Below are positions 27,738-37,387 of a DNA stretch of 64,000 bases, piece by piece. Below the pieces are notes generated by a model. That model had not been told where the DNA came from. It was given only the letters and a program-made list of their open reading frames with translations, and did no database searches. Both the position numbers and the translations under genes were made by a program. The stretch lies in NCBI GenBank assembly GCA_964636225.1, contig CAZWQM010000003.1:62001-126000 (forward strand), read 5' to 3'. Positions within the stretch are counted from its first letter, which is position 1. Every line of letters begins with the position of its first letter. Source of the DNA: UBA1858 sp964636225. GTDB taxonomy: Bacteria; Pseudomonadota; Gammaproteobacteria; UBA4575.

Positions 27738-28373
27738 TTAACTTTTCTCAATGGCTTTGCGAAATTGTTCGACAATACTTTGTAGTGTATCAAATCTAAC
27801 TTTCAATGACGCCTTATTCGCGACTAAACGAGAGCTAATATCTTCTATAAGTTCCAGTGGTTGTAAACCATTGGCACGCAGAGTGTTGCCAGTATCAACC
27901 AGATCCACAATTAAATCTGCCAACCCGGTCAAAGGAGCCAGTTCCATCGAGCCGTATAATTTGATTATTTCAACCTGTTTTCCCTGCTGGGCAAAATATT
28001 GCTGTGCAGAGTGCACATATTTAGTTGCGACTTTAAGTCTTTTCCCTGTGTCAGGCATATCCGATTTACCCGCCACCATGAGTCGACATTTACAAATATT
28101 CAGATCCAGCAGTTCATAAAGTCCGTCACCCTGCGTCTCCATCAGAGTATCTTTACCTGCGATGCCAAGATCAGCCGCACCATACTGCACATAAGTCGGT
28201 ACATCAGTGGCACGAATCACTACCACGCGCACATTCGGATTTTGCGTATCGACCAGTAACTTACGTGTTTTATCCAGATCTTCTACAGGTGACATCCCCA
28301 TTGCTTCAAGCAGTGGCAGGGTGTCTTTTAGAATACGCCCTTTAGAAATGGCTAAAGTAATCTTTTTATTCAT
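27738..28373 (-). CDS. hisG: ATP phosphoribosyltransferase, short form
   Basis: A 211-residue HisG catalytic subunit (first step of histidine synthesis). ISKGRILKDTLPLL at the N-terminus, GAADLGIAGKDTL and DLIVDLVDTGNTLRANGL (PRPP loop) are clear. It lacks the C-terminal regulatory domain of long HisG, so the family rule predicts dependence on a HisZ partner, which is not in this window. Confidence 0.95.
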   Translation of the reverse strand: MNKKITLAISKGRILKDTLPLLEAMGMSPVEDLDKTRKLLVDTQNPNVRVVVIRATDVPTYVQYGAADLGIAGKDTLMETQGDGLYELLDLNICKCRLMVAGKSDMPDTGKRLKVATKYVHSAQQYFAQQGKQVEIIKLYGSMELAPLTGLADLIVDLVDTGNTLRANGLQPLELIEDISSRLVANKASLKVRFDTLQSIVEQFRKAIEKS

Positions 28374-28397
28374 GGATTCCGGATTTATTCAACGCGC

Positions 28398-29657
28398 TCA
28401 ATTTGGAAGTCTTTGTATATTGGCGCCCAGTTGTGACAATTTTTCTTCAATACATTCGTAACCACGATCGATATGATATATGCGATCGACTATCGTATCG
28501 CCCTGAGCAGCAATTGCGGCCAGAATCAGGCTGGCGGATGCTCGCAAATCTGTCGCCATTACCGGCGCTGCGGTCAAATGATCCACCCCAGTGACGACTG
28601 CAGTATTCCCTTCAACGCTGATTTTAGCACCCATTCTTTGCAGCTCCTGAACATGCATAAACCTGTTTTCAAACACGGTTTCGATAATCGTGCCAGAACC
28701 TTCTGCAACTGCATTCAGCGCCATGAACTGTGCCTGCATATCCGTAGGAAACTCAGGATAAGGAGAAGTGCGAATATTAACGCTTTTAGGTCGATTTCCT
28801 TTCATATCCAACTGCACCCAGTCTTCACCGGTATCGATAAAAGCACCGCAATCTTCAAGCTTCTGTAGTATTGCATCCAGAGTTCTGGGCGCGGTATGAG
28901 TCACTTTAACGCATCCCCTTGAAATTGCTCCTGCAACCAAAAAGGTCCCGGTCTCAATTCGATCCGGTAATACCGAAAAATTACATCCTTCCAAACGAGA
29001 CACACCGTGGATAGTGAGACAATCCGTCCCTGCACCCTCGATTTGGGCGCCCATAGTCGTCAGGCAGTTCACCAGATCCGTCACTTCCGGTTCACGCGCG
29101 GCATTTTCAATAACCGTGGTCCCTTCTGCCAGTACAGCCGCCATAACCAAATTTTCAGTACCCGTCACAGTGACACAGTCAAGGACAATTCGAGCGCCTT
29201 TCAGGCGTGATGCAGACGCTTTAATATAACCACCCTCTACTTCAATTTTAGCGCCTAGTGCACGCAGGCCCTGAATGTGCAGATCCACCGGCCGCGTGCC
29301 AATCGCACACCCTCCCGGCAATGACACTTCCGCCTGGCCAAATCGTGACACCAAAGGTCCCAACACAAGAATGGAAGCACGCATGGTCTTCACCAGATTA
29401 TAAGGCGCAATAAAGTGCGAAATTGAGCTGGCGTCGGATTCGATATTCATACGCTCATCCACTGTTAACGACACACCCATTTCACCCAGCAATCCCATAA
29501 TTGTCGTGACATCCAGCAGATGCGGGACATTACCGATTGTCATAGGGGTATCCGCCAATAAAGAGGCCGCCAGAATGGGCAATACAGCATTTTTAGAACC
29601 TGAGGCTCTTACTTTCCCATTGAGTGGTTGACCACCGGAGACTAAGAGTTTTTCCAT
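28398..29657 (-). CDS. murA: UDP-N-acetylglucosamine 1-carboxyvinyltransferase
   Basis: A 419-residue EPSP-synthase-fold enzyme making UDP-GlcNAc-enolpyruvate, the first committed step of peptidoglycan synthesis. GSKNAVLPILAASLL at the N-terminus and the active-site loop GGCAIGTRPVDLH, with the fosfomycin-reactive Cys (about position 115), are present. Lies between mlaB and hisG; the small BolA-type ibaG often found here is absent. Confidence 0.97.
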   Translation of the reverse strand: MEKLLVSGGQPLNGKVRASGSKNAVLPILAASLLADTPMTIGNVPHLLDVTTIMGLLGEMGVSLTVDERMNIESDASSISHFIAPYNLVKTMRASILVLGPLVSRFGQAEVSLPGGCAIGTRPVDLHIQGLRALGAKIEVEGGYIKASASRLKGARIVLDCVTVTGTENLVMAAVLAEGTTVIENAAREPEVTDLVNCLTTMGAQIEGAGTDCLTIHGVSRLEGCNFSVLPDRIETGTFLVAGAISRGCVKVTHTAPRTLDAILQKLEDCGAFIDTGEDWVQLDMKGNRPKSVNIRTSPYPEFPTDMQAQFMALNAVAEGSGTIIETVFENRFMHVQELQRMGAKISVEGNTAVVTGVDHLTAAPVMATDLRASASLILAAIAAQGDTIVDRIYHIDRGYECIEEKLSQLGANIQRLPN

Positions 29658-29732
29658 TAATAATTTATTCTAATCGAAGAGTTGGCGCGGCAAGCTTACA
29701 ACGCCACAAGAGAAATAGCGTAATTTTTTTCG

Positions 29733-30032
29733 TTAGGTGGAATAAAAAAGCTTTTCCAACTGATTGTTTTCTATCAATACGGCAATCTTATCGGATTCGC
29801 CCTGCAGTGAAAATTTCTTATCCTTGAAGTTGGCCCAGCGCGCCCACGCCACCAGCAATGCCAAACCGCCGCTATCGACTTTGGCGACATGGCTAACATC
29901 AATACTGATAGACGACGCCTGTATTGGAGGGAATAATTTAAGCGACTGCGCCCATAACCCGGGCACGGTTTGAATCGTCAAATCACTCTCGACCCTAAAT
30001 GTGCCCTCGCCCAGGCTTTGCAATTCATTCAT
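29733..30032 (-). CDS. mlaB: MlaB, STAS-domain subunit of the Mla phospholipid transporter
   Basis: A 99-residue STAS-domain protein that binds MlaF in the inner-membrane MlaFEDB complex. SISIDVSHVAKVDSGGLALLVAWARWA holds the conserved D-S-G switch segment. The ATG at 30032 (MNELQ) lies just after the mlaC stop and gives a protein of normal length; an in-frame ATG at 30089 inside mlaC would add 19 unconserved residues. Confidence 0.88.
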   Translation of the reverse strand: MNELQSLGEGTFRVESDLTIQTVPGLWAQSLKLFPPIQASSISIDVSHVAKVDSGGLALLVAWARWANFKDKKFSLQGESDKIAVLIENNQLEKLFYST

Positions 30033-30045
30033 CGTCTCAGGTGAA

Positions 30046-30672
30046 CTAGCCGGCCGCAGCTTCAGTGCTTGTGTTTGATGCGTCGGCATTAGTGGCCGCC
30101 AGACGCTGGATTAAAGCATCCAGAGACGTTTCACTGATCTCCTGAGAAAAGCTGGTGCGGAAGTTTTTAATCAAACTCAACCCATCGACAACCAAGTCAA
30201 AGACTTTCCATTGACCATCTTTTTGCCAGAATACATAGTCGACTTGCAATGGGGTGCCGTTGCCAATATTCAGACTGGACTTAACCCGGTGGCGCTTTCC
30301 CTCTTGTTCCCCTTGCGGTGGAAATACGGTGACTTTGGCATGCCCATAATCCGCAACAGATTTGGCATAAGTGCGAATCAGCATCGACTTAAACTCTTCA
30401 ATAAATTGTTGGCGTTGCTCTTCGTTGGCCGTTTTCCAATGCTTGCCCAAAATCAATTTCCCCATGGATTGTAAATCGATCACTGGCAGTATCAGATCGT
30501 TAATCACCTGATTGGCATAGCCTTCCTCATTTTTAATTCGATCGGACTGCTCATTAATAATCTGCAACAACTCCGAAGAAGTTTGTTCAACAATCTGCTC
30601 AGGAGTGCGCTCATCGGCACTCACCCAGGCCGTCCACCCACATAAAGCTAAAATTAATAGTAGTTTTTTCAT
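30046..30672 (-). CDS. mlaC: MlaC, periplasmic phospholipid-binding protein
   Basis: A 208-residue exported protein with signal peptide (1-19, ending VSA). MlaC carries phospholipid between the outer-membrane MlaA complex and MlaFEDB. Family segments include SMGKLILGKHWKTANEEQRQQF and VKSSLNI-GNGTPLQVDYVFWQKDGQWKVFDLVVDGLSL. Third-to-last gene of the mla unit. Confidence 0.93.
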   Translation of the reverse strand: MKKLLLILALCGWTAWVSADERTPEQIVEQTSSELLQIINEQSDRIKNEEGYANQVINDLILPVIDLQSMGKLILGKHWKTANEEQRQQFIEEFKSMLIRTYAKSVADYGHAKVTVFPPQGEQEGKRHRVKSSLNIGNGTPLQVDYVFWQKDGQWKVFDLVVDGLSLIKNFRTSFSQEISETSLDALIQRLAATNADASNTSTEAAAG

Positions 30673-30702
30673 TATTCTATTCCTCTAAACTTAGCCTCCA
30701 GA

Positions 30703-31161
30703 TTAGCTGGAAGCGGTGTTGGATATAAATTTACTGATTATCTCTTCAAGTACCACTGCAGACTGTGTGAATTCGATTTCATCACCATCTTTTAGAGTCT
30801 CATCCTCGGCACCAGGTTCCAATGCAATATACTGTTCGCCAAGCAACCCGGCCGTATAAATACTTGCTGAGGTATCAACCGTGAAATAATTATGGTCTTG
30901 ATCCACCCGCAAAGTCACTTTTGCCTGCAACCGATTCGGATCAAATACAATGCCACTGACTTGACCGATACGTACGCCTGAGACGGTAATCGCGGATCTG
31001 ACTTTCAATCCACCTATATTCTCAAAATATGCGGTTAAATAATAGCCTTCCTTGGATGAGTGCGTACCAAAGTTACTCACGTTCATGGCCAGTACGAATA
31101 GCGCCACGCCGCCGGCTAAAACAAATAACCCCACTGCAATTTCCATAAATCTCGTTGTCAT
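30703..31161 (-). CDS. mlaD: MlaD, MCE-domain subunit
   Basis: A 152-residue inner-membrane-anchored MCE protein: one N-terminal helix (about 8-27), then the MCE domain (about 38-115, with VRSAITVSGVRIGQVSGIVFDP and GLLGEQYIAL). It forms the hexameric lipid tunnel of MlaFEDB in the periplasm. Normal length. Confidence 0.95.
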   Translation of the reverse strand: MTTRFMEIAVGLFVLAGGVALFVLAMNVSNFGTHSSKEGYYLTAYFENIGGLKVRSAITVSGVRIGQVSGIVFDPNRLQAKVTLRVDQDHNYFTVDTSASIYTAGLLGEQYIALEPGAEDETLKDGDEIEFTQSAVVLEEIISKFISNTASS

Positions 31162-31178
31162 AAGTGATCTCTCATAAT

Positions 31179-31961
31179 TTAAATGTCACTAAACATCAAT
31201 GCCGTAAGTATGAAGTCAAGCGCCAGCACTGCTACAGCGGAACGTACTACGGTTCTGGTGGTTGCGCGACTCACGCCTTCTGCGGTAGGAATGGCGTCAT
31301 AACCTTGATATAGCGCTATCCAGTTACATGCAATTCCAAATACAAAACTCTTAATGACTCCGTTGATAATATCGCCGGAGAAATCAACATTCGATTGCAT
31401 TTGCGACCAGTATGCACCGGAATCGACACCCAGCAGACCTACTCCCACAAAATAGCCGCCCATCACACCTACCACGCTAAAGATAGCCGCCAGTAATGGC
31501 ATGGAAATAATCCCTGCCAAAAATCTGGGTGCAATAATCCTGCGAATCGGATCCACTGCCATCATTTCCATTGAAGCCAGCTGCTCGGTGGTTTTCATTA
31601 AACCGATTTCTGCAGTTAAGGCAGAACCCGCTCGTCCAGCATACAGTAAGCCGGTAACGACCGGCCCCAGTTCACGTACCAGTGATAAAGCTACAAAGAT
31701 ACCCAACGATTCTTCGGCATTGAATTTGGCAAAATTCACATATCCCTGCAGTCCCAGCACCATCCCTACAAACAGGCCAGAAACGGCAATAATGATAAGC
31801 GACAAAACACCCACAGAATATATTTCACGCAGGGTTAGCCGAAAGCGCAGAATTGCAACACTCAGTCCCTTCAGCACGCTCAGGAAAAACAGCGTTGATC
31901 GCCCTGAAGATTCAAATACAAGCAGACCTTGCTTACCCAAATTTTGCAGCCAGTCCAGCAT
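31179..31961 (-). CDS. mlaE: MlaE, permease subunit
   Basis: A 260-residue ABC-type permease (MlaE/YrbE family) with five to six transmembrane helices; GLVLQGYVNFAKFNAE-like and AEIGLMKTTEQLASMEMMAVDPIRRIIAPRF (coupling region) are diagnostic. The ATG at 31961 begins one base after the mlaF TAA (TAATATG) and starts with the usual MLDWLQNLG; the upstream frame-open extension to 32039 lies within mlaF and is not conserved-looking. Confidence 0.93.
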   Translation of the reverse strand: MLDWLQNLGKQGLLVFESSGRSTLFFLSVLKGLSVAILRFRLTLREIYSVGVLSLIIIAVSGLFVGMVLGLQGYVNFAKFNAEESLGIFVALSLVRELGPVVTGLLYAGRAGSALTAEIGLMKTTEQLASMEMMAVDPIRRIIAPRFLAGIISMPLLAAIFSVVGVMGGYFVGVGLLGVDSGAYWSQMQSNVDFSGDIINGVIKSFVFGIACNWIALYQGYDAIPTAEGVSRATTRTVVRSAVAVLALDFILTALMFSDI

Positions 31962-31962
31962 A

Positions 31963-32787
31963 TTAGCGTCCTGCCAGCAGGTCCTGAATATACTCAGGCG
32001 CTGGATAGTGGAATGGTGCCGGACCATCCGGATATCCATTCAAAAATTGCTGCACCCACTCCGAACTACTGTTTCGCAAACTGGCCGGGGTCCCGGACTC
32101 AACAATCTCACCATCGGAAATGACATAGATATAGTCAGCAATCGATAAGGTCTCTTCCACATCATGCGAAACAACAATGCTGGTTAGTCCCAGCACCTGA
32201 TTAAGCTGTTTAATCAGAGTCACGATCGTACCTTTGGTGATCGGGTCCAAACCAGTAAAGGGTTCGTCATACATAATCATCATGGGATCCAAAACAATGG
32301 CTCTGGCCAGAGCTACACGCCGTGCCATACCACCTGATAACTGACTTGGCATTAACTTGCGTGCTCCCCGCAAACCCACCGCTTCAAGTTTCATCAACAC
32401 TAAATCACGAATAATTTGTTCGGGTAATTTCGTATGTTCCCTTAACGGAAACGCCACATTTTCGTAAACATCCAGGTCAGTAAGCAGTGCGCCACTCTGG
32501 AATAGCATTCCCATACGTTTGCGCAGCTCAAACAAAGAAGAGCGACTGATCGCATTGACATCCTGACCCTGTATGTAAACTTTTCCGTCTGAGGGCTTCA
32601 GTTGACCGGCAATGAGTTTCAATAAAGTCGTCTTGCCTGTTCCACTGGGGCCCATAAAGGCAGTCATTTGGCCACGGCGAATGTCCAGACTCAGGCCTTT
32701 GAAAATTGCATTCTGGCCACGTGAGAAATACATATCGCGTATTTCTATCAAAGGCTCTGAGCTAGTATGTTCTGTAGTTTCAGTCAT
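31963..32787 (-). CDS. mlaF: MlaF, ATPase subunit
   Basis: A 274-residue ABC ATPase powering phospholipid transport. Walker A GPSGTGKTT (about 46-54), signature LSGGMARRVALARA, Walker B IMYDEPFTGLD and H-loop VVSHD are intact. First gene of mlaFEDCB-murA, transcribed divergently from yrbG as in E. coli. Confidence 0.96.
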   Translation of the reverse strand: MTETTEHTSSEPLIEIRDMYFSRGQNAIFKGLSLDIRRGQMTAFMGPSGTGKTTLLKLIAGQLKPSDGKVYIQGQDVNAISRSSLFELRKRMGMLFQSGALLTDLDVYENVAFPLREHTKLPEQIIRDLVLMKLEAVGLRGARKLMPSQLSGGMARRVALARAIVLDPMMIMYDEPFTGLDPITKGTIVTLIKQLNQVLGLTSIVVSHDVEETLSIADYIYVISDGEIVESGTPASLRNSSSEWVQQFLNGYPDGPAPFHYPAPEYIQDLLAGR

Positions 32788-32961
32788 AGGTGTGTTTTTT
32801 TAAAGCGCAATCATACGTGGTCTATTGATATTAGTGAATATGAAAAATTATCAATCAGCTCTAGCATCAAGCCAGTAATAGCCCAGCAATATATAAAGTG
32901 AGATTTAAAATTAGGCCAAAACAAAACATGTATAATCGCCTCTTTCCAAATACTTATTCTT

Positions 32962-33912
32962 ATGATCAGCATCATTTTAGGACTTCTTATCGGTTTCGCT
33001 TTGCTCATTTGGAGTGCGGACCGTTTCGTTATTGGTGCGGTAGGTTTGGCTAAAAACTTTAATCTTTCTCCTCTAGTGATTGGTGTCATTATTATCGGCT
33101 TTGGCACCTCGGCGCCCGAATTATTGATTTCAGGCGTCTCTGCATGGCAGGGCAACAGCGGGCTGGCGATTGGTAATGCAGTGGGATCCAATATCACTAA
33201 CATCGCGCTTATTCTCGGAGTCACTGCATTTCTCACGCCCATATTGGTTGCCCGTCAAACACTGCGCCGAGAATTTCCAATACTGTTTTTCTCGATGGGA
33301 CTAGCGTGGTGGTTATTGCGTGATTTTATACTTTCCTTGTGGGATGCGATAATACTTCTGACCACGCTTATTCTTGTGATTGGCTACTTGGTAAGCACCT
33401 CTAAACCTGAGACGGCCGAACAGGATGACGAGATATCTAATAGTAATCTGGGAATTTCTATGTTCTGGACAGTCTCAGGCCTGGCATTATTACTTGTCAG
33501 CTCCAACATTCTTGTTTCCGCTTGCGTGAAGCTTGCCCAGCTATTTGGCATCTCTGATTTAGTAATTGGTCTAACCATCGTCGCCATTGGAACCAGTTTG
33601 CCGGAACTGGCCGCCTCTGTGACAGGCGCACTTAAACATCATACCGATTTAGCCATCGGCAATGTGCTGGGGTCCAATGTGTTCAATACTCTGGGTGTAA
33701 TCAGTATCCCTCGCTTCTTTCACGCCTATGAGATTCCCTCGGAAGTACTGACGCGCGACTTTCCTATCATGTTCGGGATTACACTATTTTTACTCGGGCT
33801 GGCATTTTTCACCCACAAAGGCAGAGGTATGTACCGTGTTAGTGGAAGCCTCTTATTGTTATCCTTTATTGGCTTTCAGGTTCTCCTTTATATACAAAAC
33901 ATACCGAGCTGA
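32962..33912 (+). CDS. yrbG: YrbG-like calcium/sodium antiporter
   Basis: A 316-residue Ca2+:cation antiporter with about ten transmembrane helices and two inverted alpha-repeats: GFGTSAPELLISGVSAWQG-NSGLAIGNAVGSN in the first half and AIGTSLPELAASV-TDLAIGNVLGSN in the second. The repeats form the ion site. It heads the kdsD-kdsC-lptCAB run (kdsD ATG 10 bp later). Confidence 0.94.
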   Translation: MISIILGLLIGFALLIWSADRFVIGAVGLAKNFNLSPLVIGVIIIGFGTSAPELLISGVSAWQGNSGLAIGNAVGSNITNIALILGVTAFLTPILVARQTLRREFPILFFSMGLAWWLLRDFILSLWDAIILLTTLILVIGYLVSTSKPETAEQDDEISNSNLGISMFWTVSGLALLLVSSNILVSACVKLAQLFGISDLVIGLTIVAIGTSLPELAASVTGALKHHTDLAIGNVLGSNVFNTLGVISIPRFFHAYEIPSEVLTRDFPIMFGITLFLLGLAFFTHKGRGMYRVSGSLLLLSFIGFQVLLYIQNIPS

Positions 33913-33921
33913 TCAAAAGTG

Positions 33922-34899
33922 ATGGAACTCAACTCCAAACAGGCGATTACACTGGCAAAAGCAGTTATTCAGGAAGAAGCTAATGCGGTACTCGATTTAT
34001 CGGATCGAATTGACCAGCAGTTTATTTCTGCATGTAACTTATTGCTTAACTGCGAAGGAAGGATTGTTGTTTTAGGTATTGGCAAATCAGGCCATATTGG
34101 ACGCAAAATTGCGGCCACTCTTGCCAGCACCGGCAGTCCGGCCTTTTTCATCAGCGCCGCTGAAGCGGCACATGGTGATTTAGGCATGATTGATTCACGG
34201 GATGTTGCCCTACTTCTGTCCAACTCTGGAGAATCGAATGAGCTACTTTCGCTGCTTGTCCCACTCAAAAGGCTGGGTATTCCATTGGTCTCTTTAACCG
34301 GGAACCATCAATCCAGTCTGGCAAGCAATGCACATGTCAATCTTGATGTATCCGTCAAACACGAGGCCTGCCCATTGGGACTGGCGCCCACCACTAGCAC
34401 AGTCGCCATGCTAGCCATGGGTGATGCACTGGCGATTGCGCTACTGGATGCACGTGGTTTTAATGAAGATGATTTCGCGCGCTCGCACCCGGGAGGAAGA
34501 CTTGGCCGACGCTTATTAACACGCGTGGCAGACATCATGCATAAAGATACTGAAATTCCTGCGGTGCAGTGTGATGTCAGCTTGAAGCAAGGGTTACTTG
34601 AAATGACCAGCAAAAATCTGGGCATGACAGCGGTCACCGATGCAACAAATCATTTACTTGGCATTTTCACAGATGGTGATTTGAGACGCACGCTAGATGC
34701 CGATCTGGACGTAAACAATACGCTAATAAAAGATGTGATGACTGCCAACTGCCACACCGCGCACGCAGATCAACTGGCCGCAGAAATTTTGGAAATCATG
34801 CAAAAACTTCGCATCAACTCTATACCAGTTGTAAATCATGAAAATGAACTTATCGGCGCACTGAACATGCACGACTTGCTCAGCGCAGGTGTTTTTTAA
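33922..34899 (+). CDS. kdsD: Arabinose-5-phosphate isomerase KdsD
   Basis: A 325-residue enzyme turning ribulose 5-phosphate into arabinose 5-phosphate for Kdo. N-terminal SIS domain (GIGKSGHIGRKIAATLASTGSPAFF near 50) and two C-terminal CBS domains (about 205-325). ATG at 33922 is chosen; a GTG directly before it (33919) is in frame. Confidence 0.95.
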   Translation: MELNSKQAITLAKAVIQEEANAVLDLSDRIDQQFISACNLLLNCEGRIVVLGIGKSGHIGRKIAATLASTGSPAFFISAAEAAHGDLGMIDSRDVALLLSNSGESNELLSLLVPLKRLGIPLVSLTGNHQSSLASNAHVNLDVSVKHEACPLGLAPTTSTVAMLAMGDALAIALLDARGFNEDDFARSHPGGRLGRRLLTRVADIMHKDTEIPAVQCDVSLKQGLLEMTSKNLGMTAVTDATNHLLGIFTDGDLRRTLDADLDVNNTLIKDVMTANCHTAHADQLAAEILEIMQKLRINSIPVVNHENELIGALNMHDLLSAGVF

Positions 34900-34931
34900 T
34901 AACTGACAAAAAATATACACAACAATTTAAC

Positions 34932-35465
34932 ATGCAAAAACACGCTCTATATGAAGCCGCCAGCCAAATACAAATGGTTGTATTTGATGTGGATGGTGTT
35001 TTTACAGATGGCAGCATCTGGATTAATCATTTAGGCGAGGAAACCAAATCATTTAATGTTCGCGATGGACACGGTGTTCGCATGTTGATTCATTACGGAG
35101 TTAATGTGGCCGTGCTATCAGGGCGTGAATCTAAAGCCGTTAATGTTCGCATGAATGAATTAGGTGTGACGGACGTGTTACAGGGACACATAGACAAGCG
35201 TCGTACCCTGACTGAATTTATTCAGAGCAAAGATCTAGATGCAACAGAAGTAGCTTTCGTAGGAGATGATATTGTAGATGTCCCAGCAATGCAGCTGACA
35301 GGCCTATCTATAGCCGTTGCCGATGCACATGACTGGGTAAAAAAACATGCCAACTATGTCACTCAGGCTCGTGGCGGAAAGGGCGCCGTGCGTGAAGTAT
35401 GTGAACTGATCCTGGATGCAAAAGGTCTACTGAGTACAGCCTTAAATTACAATCTGCGCCAGTAG
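34932..35465 (+). CDS. kdsC: 3-deoxy-D-manno-octulosonate 8-phosphate phosphatase
   Basis: A 177-residue HAD-superfamily phosphatase releasing Kdo. Motif I VVFDVDGVFTDG (nucleophile Asp near 18), motif II LSGRES, motif III GDDIVDVPAM. The absence of a cap domain fits the tetrameric KdsC class. Continues the Kdo/LPS export run. Confidence 0.95.
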   Translation: MQKHALYEAASQIQMVVFDVDGVFTDGSIWINHLGEETKSFNVRDGHGVRMLIHYGVNVAVLSGRESKAVNVRMNELGVTDVLQGHIDKRRTLTEFIQSKDLDATEVAFVGDDIVDVPAMQLTGLSIAVADAHDWVKKHANYVTQARGGKGAVREVCELILDAKGLLSTALNYNLRQ

Positions 35466-35490
35466 GCTCTGGACAACAGGGATATAAAAA

Positions 35491-36051
35491 ATGGTTAAGC
35501 TACTGATTATAATATTATTTATTGCTTCCATTTTGGTTGCAGTCAGCCGCTATCTGCTAGGCGTGGAAGCCGATTACAACCGCCAGTTACTGCATTCTGC
35601 CGAGCCAGGTGATTACACACATCACTTCAAGGAATTTACCCTCACCTCGACCAATGCTACTGGATCGCCAGACTCCGTTATTTATTCCCCTAATACACGC
35701 GCCTCGGTTGCTGAACAGAAGACAGTGATGGACTCCCCTGAAATCACCATGTACCGTGAGCAGGAGAAGCCTATTAGGATTACAGCGGACTCAGCCGAAG
35801 TGTTTCACAGGAACAATATCACTGTGCTGAATAATAATGTCCATGTATCTATTCCAGACAGAAAAGATCATCCAATTGTTATGACCACCGAACAACTCAC
35901 CTTTGATAATGTCTCCCAAACGGCCAAAACCGAGCTTGCTGCGACTATTGTTAATGATAAAGGGGTCATGCATGGTACCGGAATGGAATTCAACCCCGTC
36001 ACTCAACAAATCAAATTTTTAAATAATGTACACGGCGTCTATGAACATTAA
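35491..36051 (+). CDS. lptC: LptC, LPS export bitopic protein
   Basis: A 186-residue inner-membrane protein with one N-terminal helix (about 2-20) and a periplasmic beta-jellyroll. It passes LPS from LptB2FG to LptA. Sequence is weakly conserved in the family, but size, topology and position between kdsC and lptA are convincing. Its end overlaps the lptA start by 11 bp. Confidence 0.92.
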   Translation: MVKLLIIILFIASILVAVSRYLLGVEADYNRQLLHSAEPGDYTHHFKEFTLTSTNATGSPDSVIYSPNTRASVAEQKTVMDSPEITMYREQEKPIRITADSAEVFHRNNITVLNNNVHVSIPDRKDHPIVMTTEQLTFDNVSQTAKTELAATIVNDKGVMHGTGMEFNPVTQQIKFLNNVHGVYEH

Positions 36052-36541
36052 ACTATTTTCTATTTTGCTACTGATCTTGCCCGCTGGCGTTAATAATGCT
36101 CTCGCACGTTCGGATGATTCAGAAAAACCCATACACATATCCGCGGACACAGCCGAGTTAAATGAAAAAACCGGCGTGAGTATTTATCGCGGTGATGTCA
36201 AGATGGTTCAGGGAACCACAATTTTGACAGGTGATGTAATAACCGTGTACACGGATAACAGTGAAGTTGAAAAAATGATTTCAGTGGGCGACCTGGCGAC
36301 CTATCAGGAAACCACAGATGATGGTGACATTGTTTATGCAGAATCCGAAGAGATGATACACAATAGTGCCGAGAAAAAAATCGAGTTGTTTCGTCGTGGC
36401 AAGATTACCCAGGTGGGCAATGTGATTCGCAGTGACTATATTCTTTACCTCACCGAGCAGGGACTGATTGATACCGGCACCAAGAAAGACCGCATAGAAA
36501 TAACCATCCAACCCCGGTCCAAAAACAATGCAGGCAAATAA
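36041..36541 (+). CDS. lptA: LptA, periplasmic LPS bridge protein
   Basis: A 166-residue exported protein with signal peptide (ending NALA) and an OstA/LptA jellyroll domain (PIHISADTAELNEKTGVSIYRGDVKMVQGTT...). It polymerises into the trans-envelope bridge. ATG at 36041 starts the signal peptide; an upstream in-frame start at 36026 only adds five residues. Confidence 0.94.
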   Translation: MNIKLFSILLLILPAGVNNALARSDDSEKPIHISADTAELNEKTGVSIYRGDVKMVQGTTILTGDVITVYTDNSEVEKMISVGDLATYQETTDDGDIVYAESEEMIHNSAEKKIELFRRGKITQVGNVIRSDYILYLTEQGLIDTGTKKDRIEITIQPRSKNNAGK

Positions 36542-37259
36542 TCGTTTGTGGGCAGAACAGCTCGCGAAAACATATAAAAAACGTCAGGTTGTGAAAAATG
36601 TTGACGTGCATGTCAACAGCGGTGAAATCGTTGGCTTGCTGGGGCCAAATGGCGCAGGGAAAACAACTACCTTTTACATGATTGTAGGTCTGATACAAAC
36701 TGATTCCGGCAGTATTCACTTAAATGATAATGATATTACCCGACTGCCCATGCATGCGCGCGCCCAACAAGGTGTCGGCTACCTACCTCAGGAAGCCTCC
36801 GTTTTTCGCGGATTGAGTGTGGAAGATAATATTCTTGCAGTATTACAGTTAAGAAAATTACGTAAACCTGTACAACGTGAAATATGTGATCGTTTATTAC
36901 AGGACCTGCAAATAGAACACATCCGCCGCAGCAAAGGTTTCAGCCTGTCAGGTGGAGAACGGCGCCGCGTTGAAATCGCTCGCGCGCTAGCCATACAACC
37001 TCAATTTATTCTTTTGGACGAACCCTTTGCAGGTGTTGATCCAATTTCCGTAATCGATATACAGCGTTTACTCAAACAACTCACTGAAAGGGGTATTGGT
37101 TTGTTAATCACAGATCACAATGTTCGTGAAACACTGGGTATTTGTTCACGCGCCTATATTCTTAATCAGGGTCAGATTATCGCCGAAGGCACTCCAGATC
37201 ATTTATTAAACGACCAACAAGTTCGTGAAGTTTATCTTGGTTCAGAATTTAAGCTGTAA
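36528..37259 (+). CDS. lptB: LptB, LPS export ATPase
   Basis: A 243-residue ABC ATPase of LptB2FG. Walker A GPNGAGKTT, Q-loop LPQEASVFRGLS, signature LSGGERRRVEIARAL, Walker B FILLDEPFAGVDP and H-loop ITDHNVRET are intact. Overlaps lptA by 14 bp, so coupled. rpoN follows after 128 bp. Confidence 0.96.
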   Translation: MQANNRLWAEQLAKTYKKRQVVKNVDVHVNSGEIVGLLGPNGAGKTTTFYMIVGLIQTDSGSIHLNDNDITRLPMHARAQQGVGYLPQEASVFRGLSVEDNILAVLQLRKLRKPVQREICDRLLQDLQIEHIRRSKGFSLSGGERRRVEIARALAIQPQFILLDEPFAGVDPISVIDIQRLLKQLTERGIGLLITDHNVRETLGICSRAYILNQGQIIAEGTPDHLLNDQQVREVYLGSEFKL

Positions 37260-37387
37260 ATTATTCGTCGCGTACACTATTCATACACATTCGAATTAAA
37301 TCTCCAACCCTATCTTTGCGCACTTCTCAAAGTGTTTTTTTTATGTAACTATCCTTGGAAGTAAGCAATATTTACGCCAATTTTTAG

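Noticed and set aside
28473..28868. 131-codon plus-strand open frame
   Set aside because: Antisense to murA; no family resemblance.
31501..32148. 215-codon plus-strand open frame
   Set aside because: Antisense shadow of mlaE/mlaF; low-complexity Ser/Thr/Pro-rich translation typical of such shadows.
32811..33242. 143-codon minus-strand open frame
   Set aside because: It lies antisense within the start of the yrbG-like gene, whose antiporter repeats are clear; the translation has no recognisable domain.
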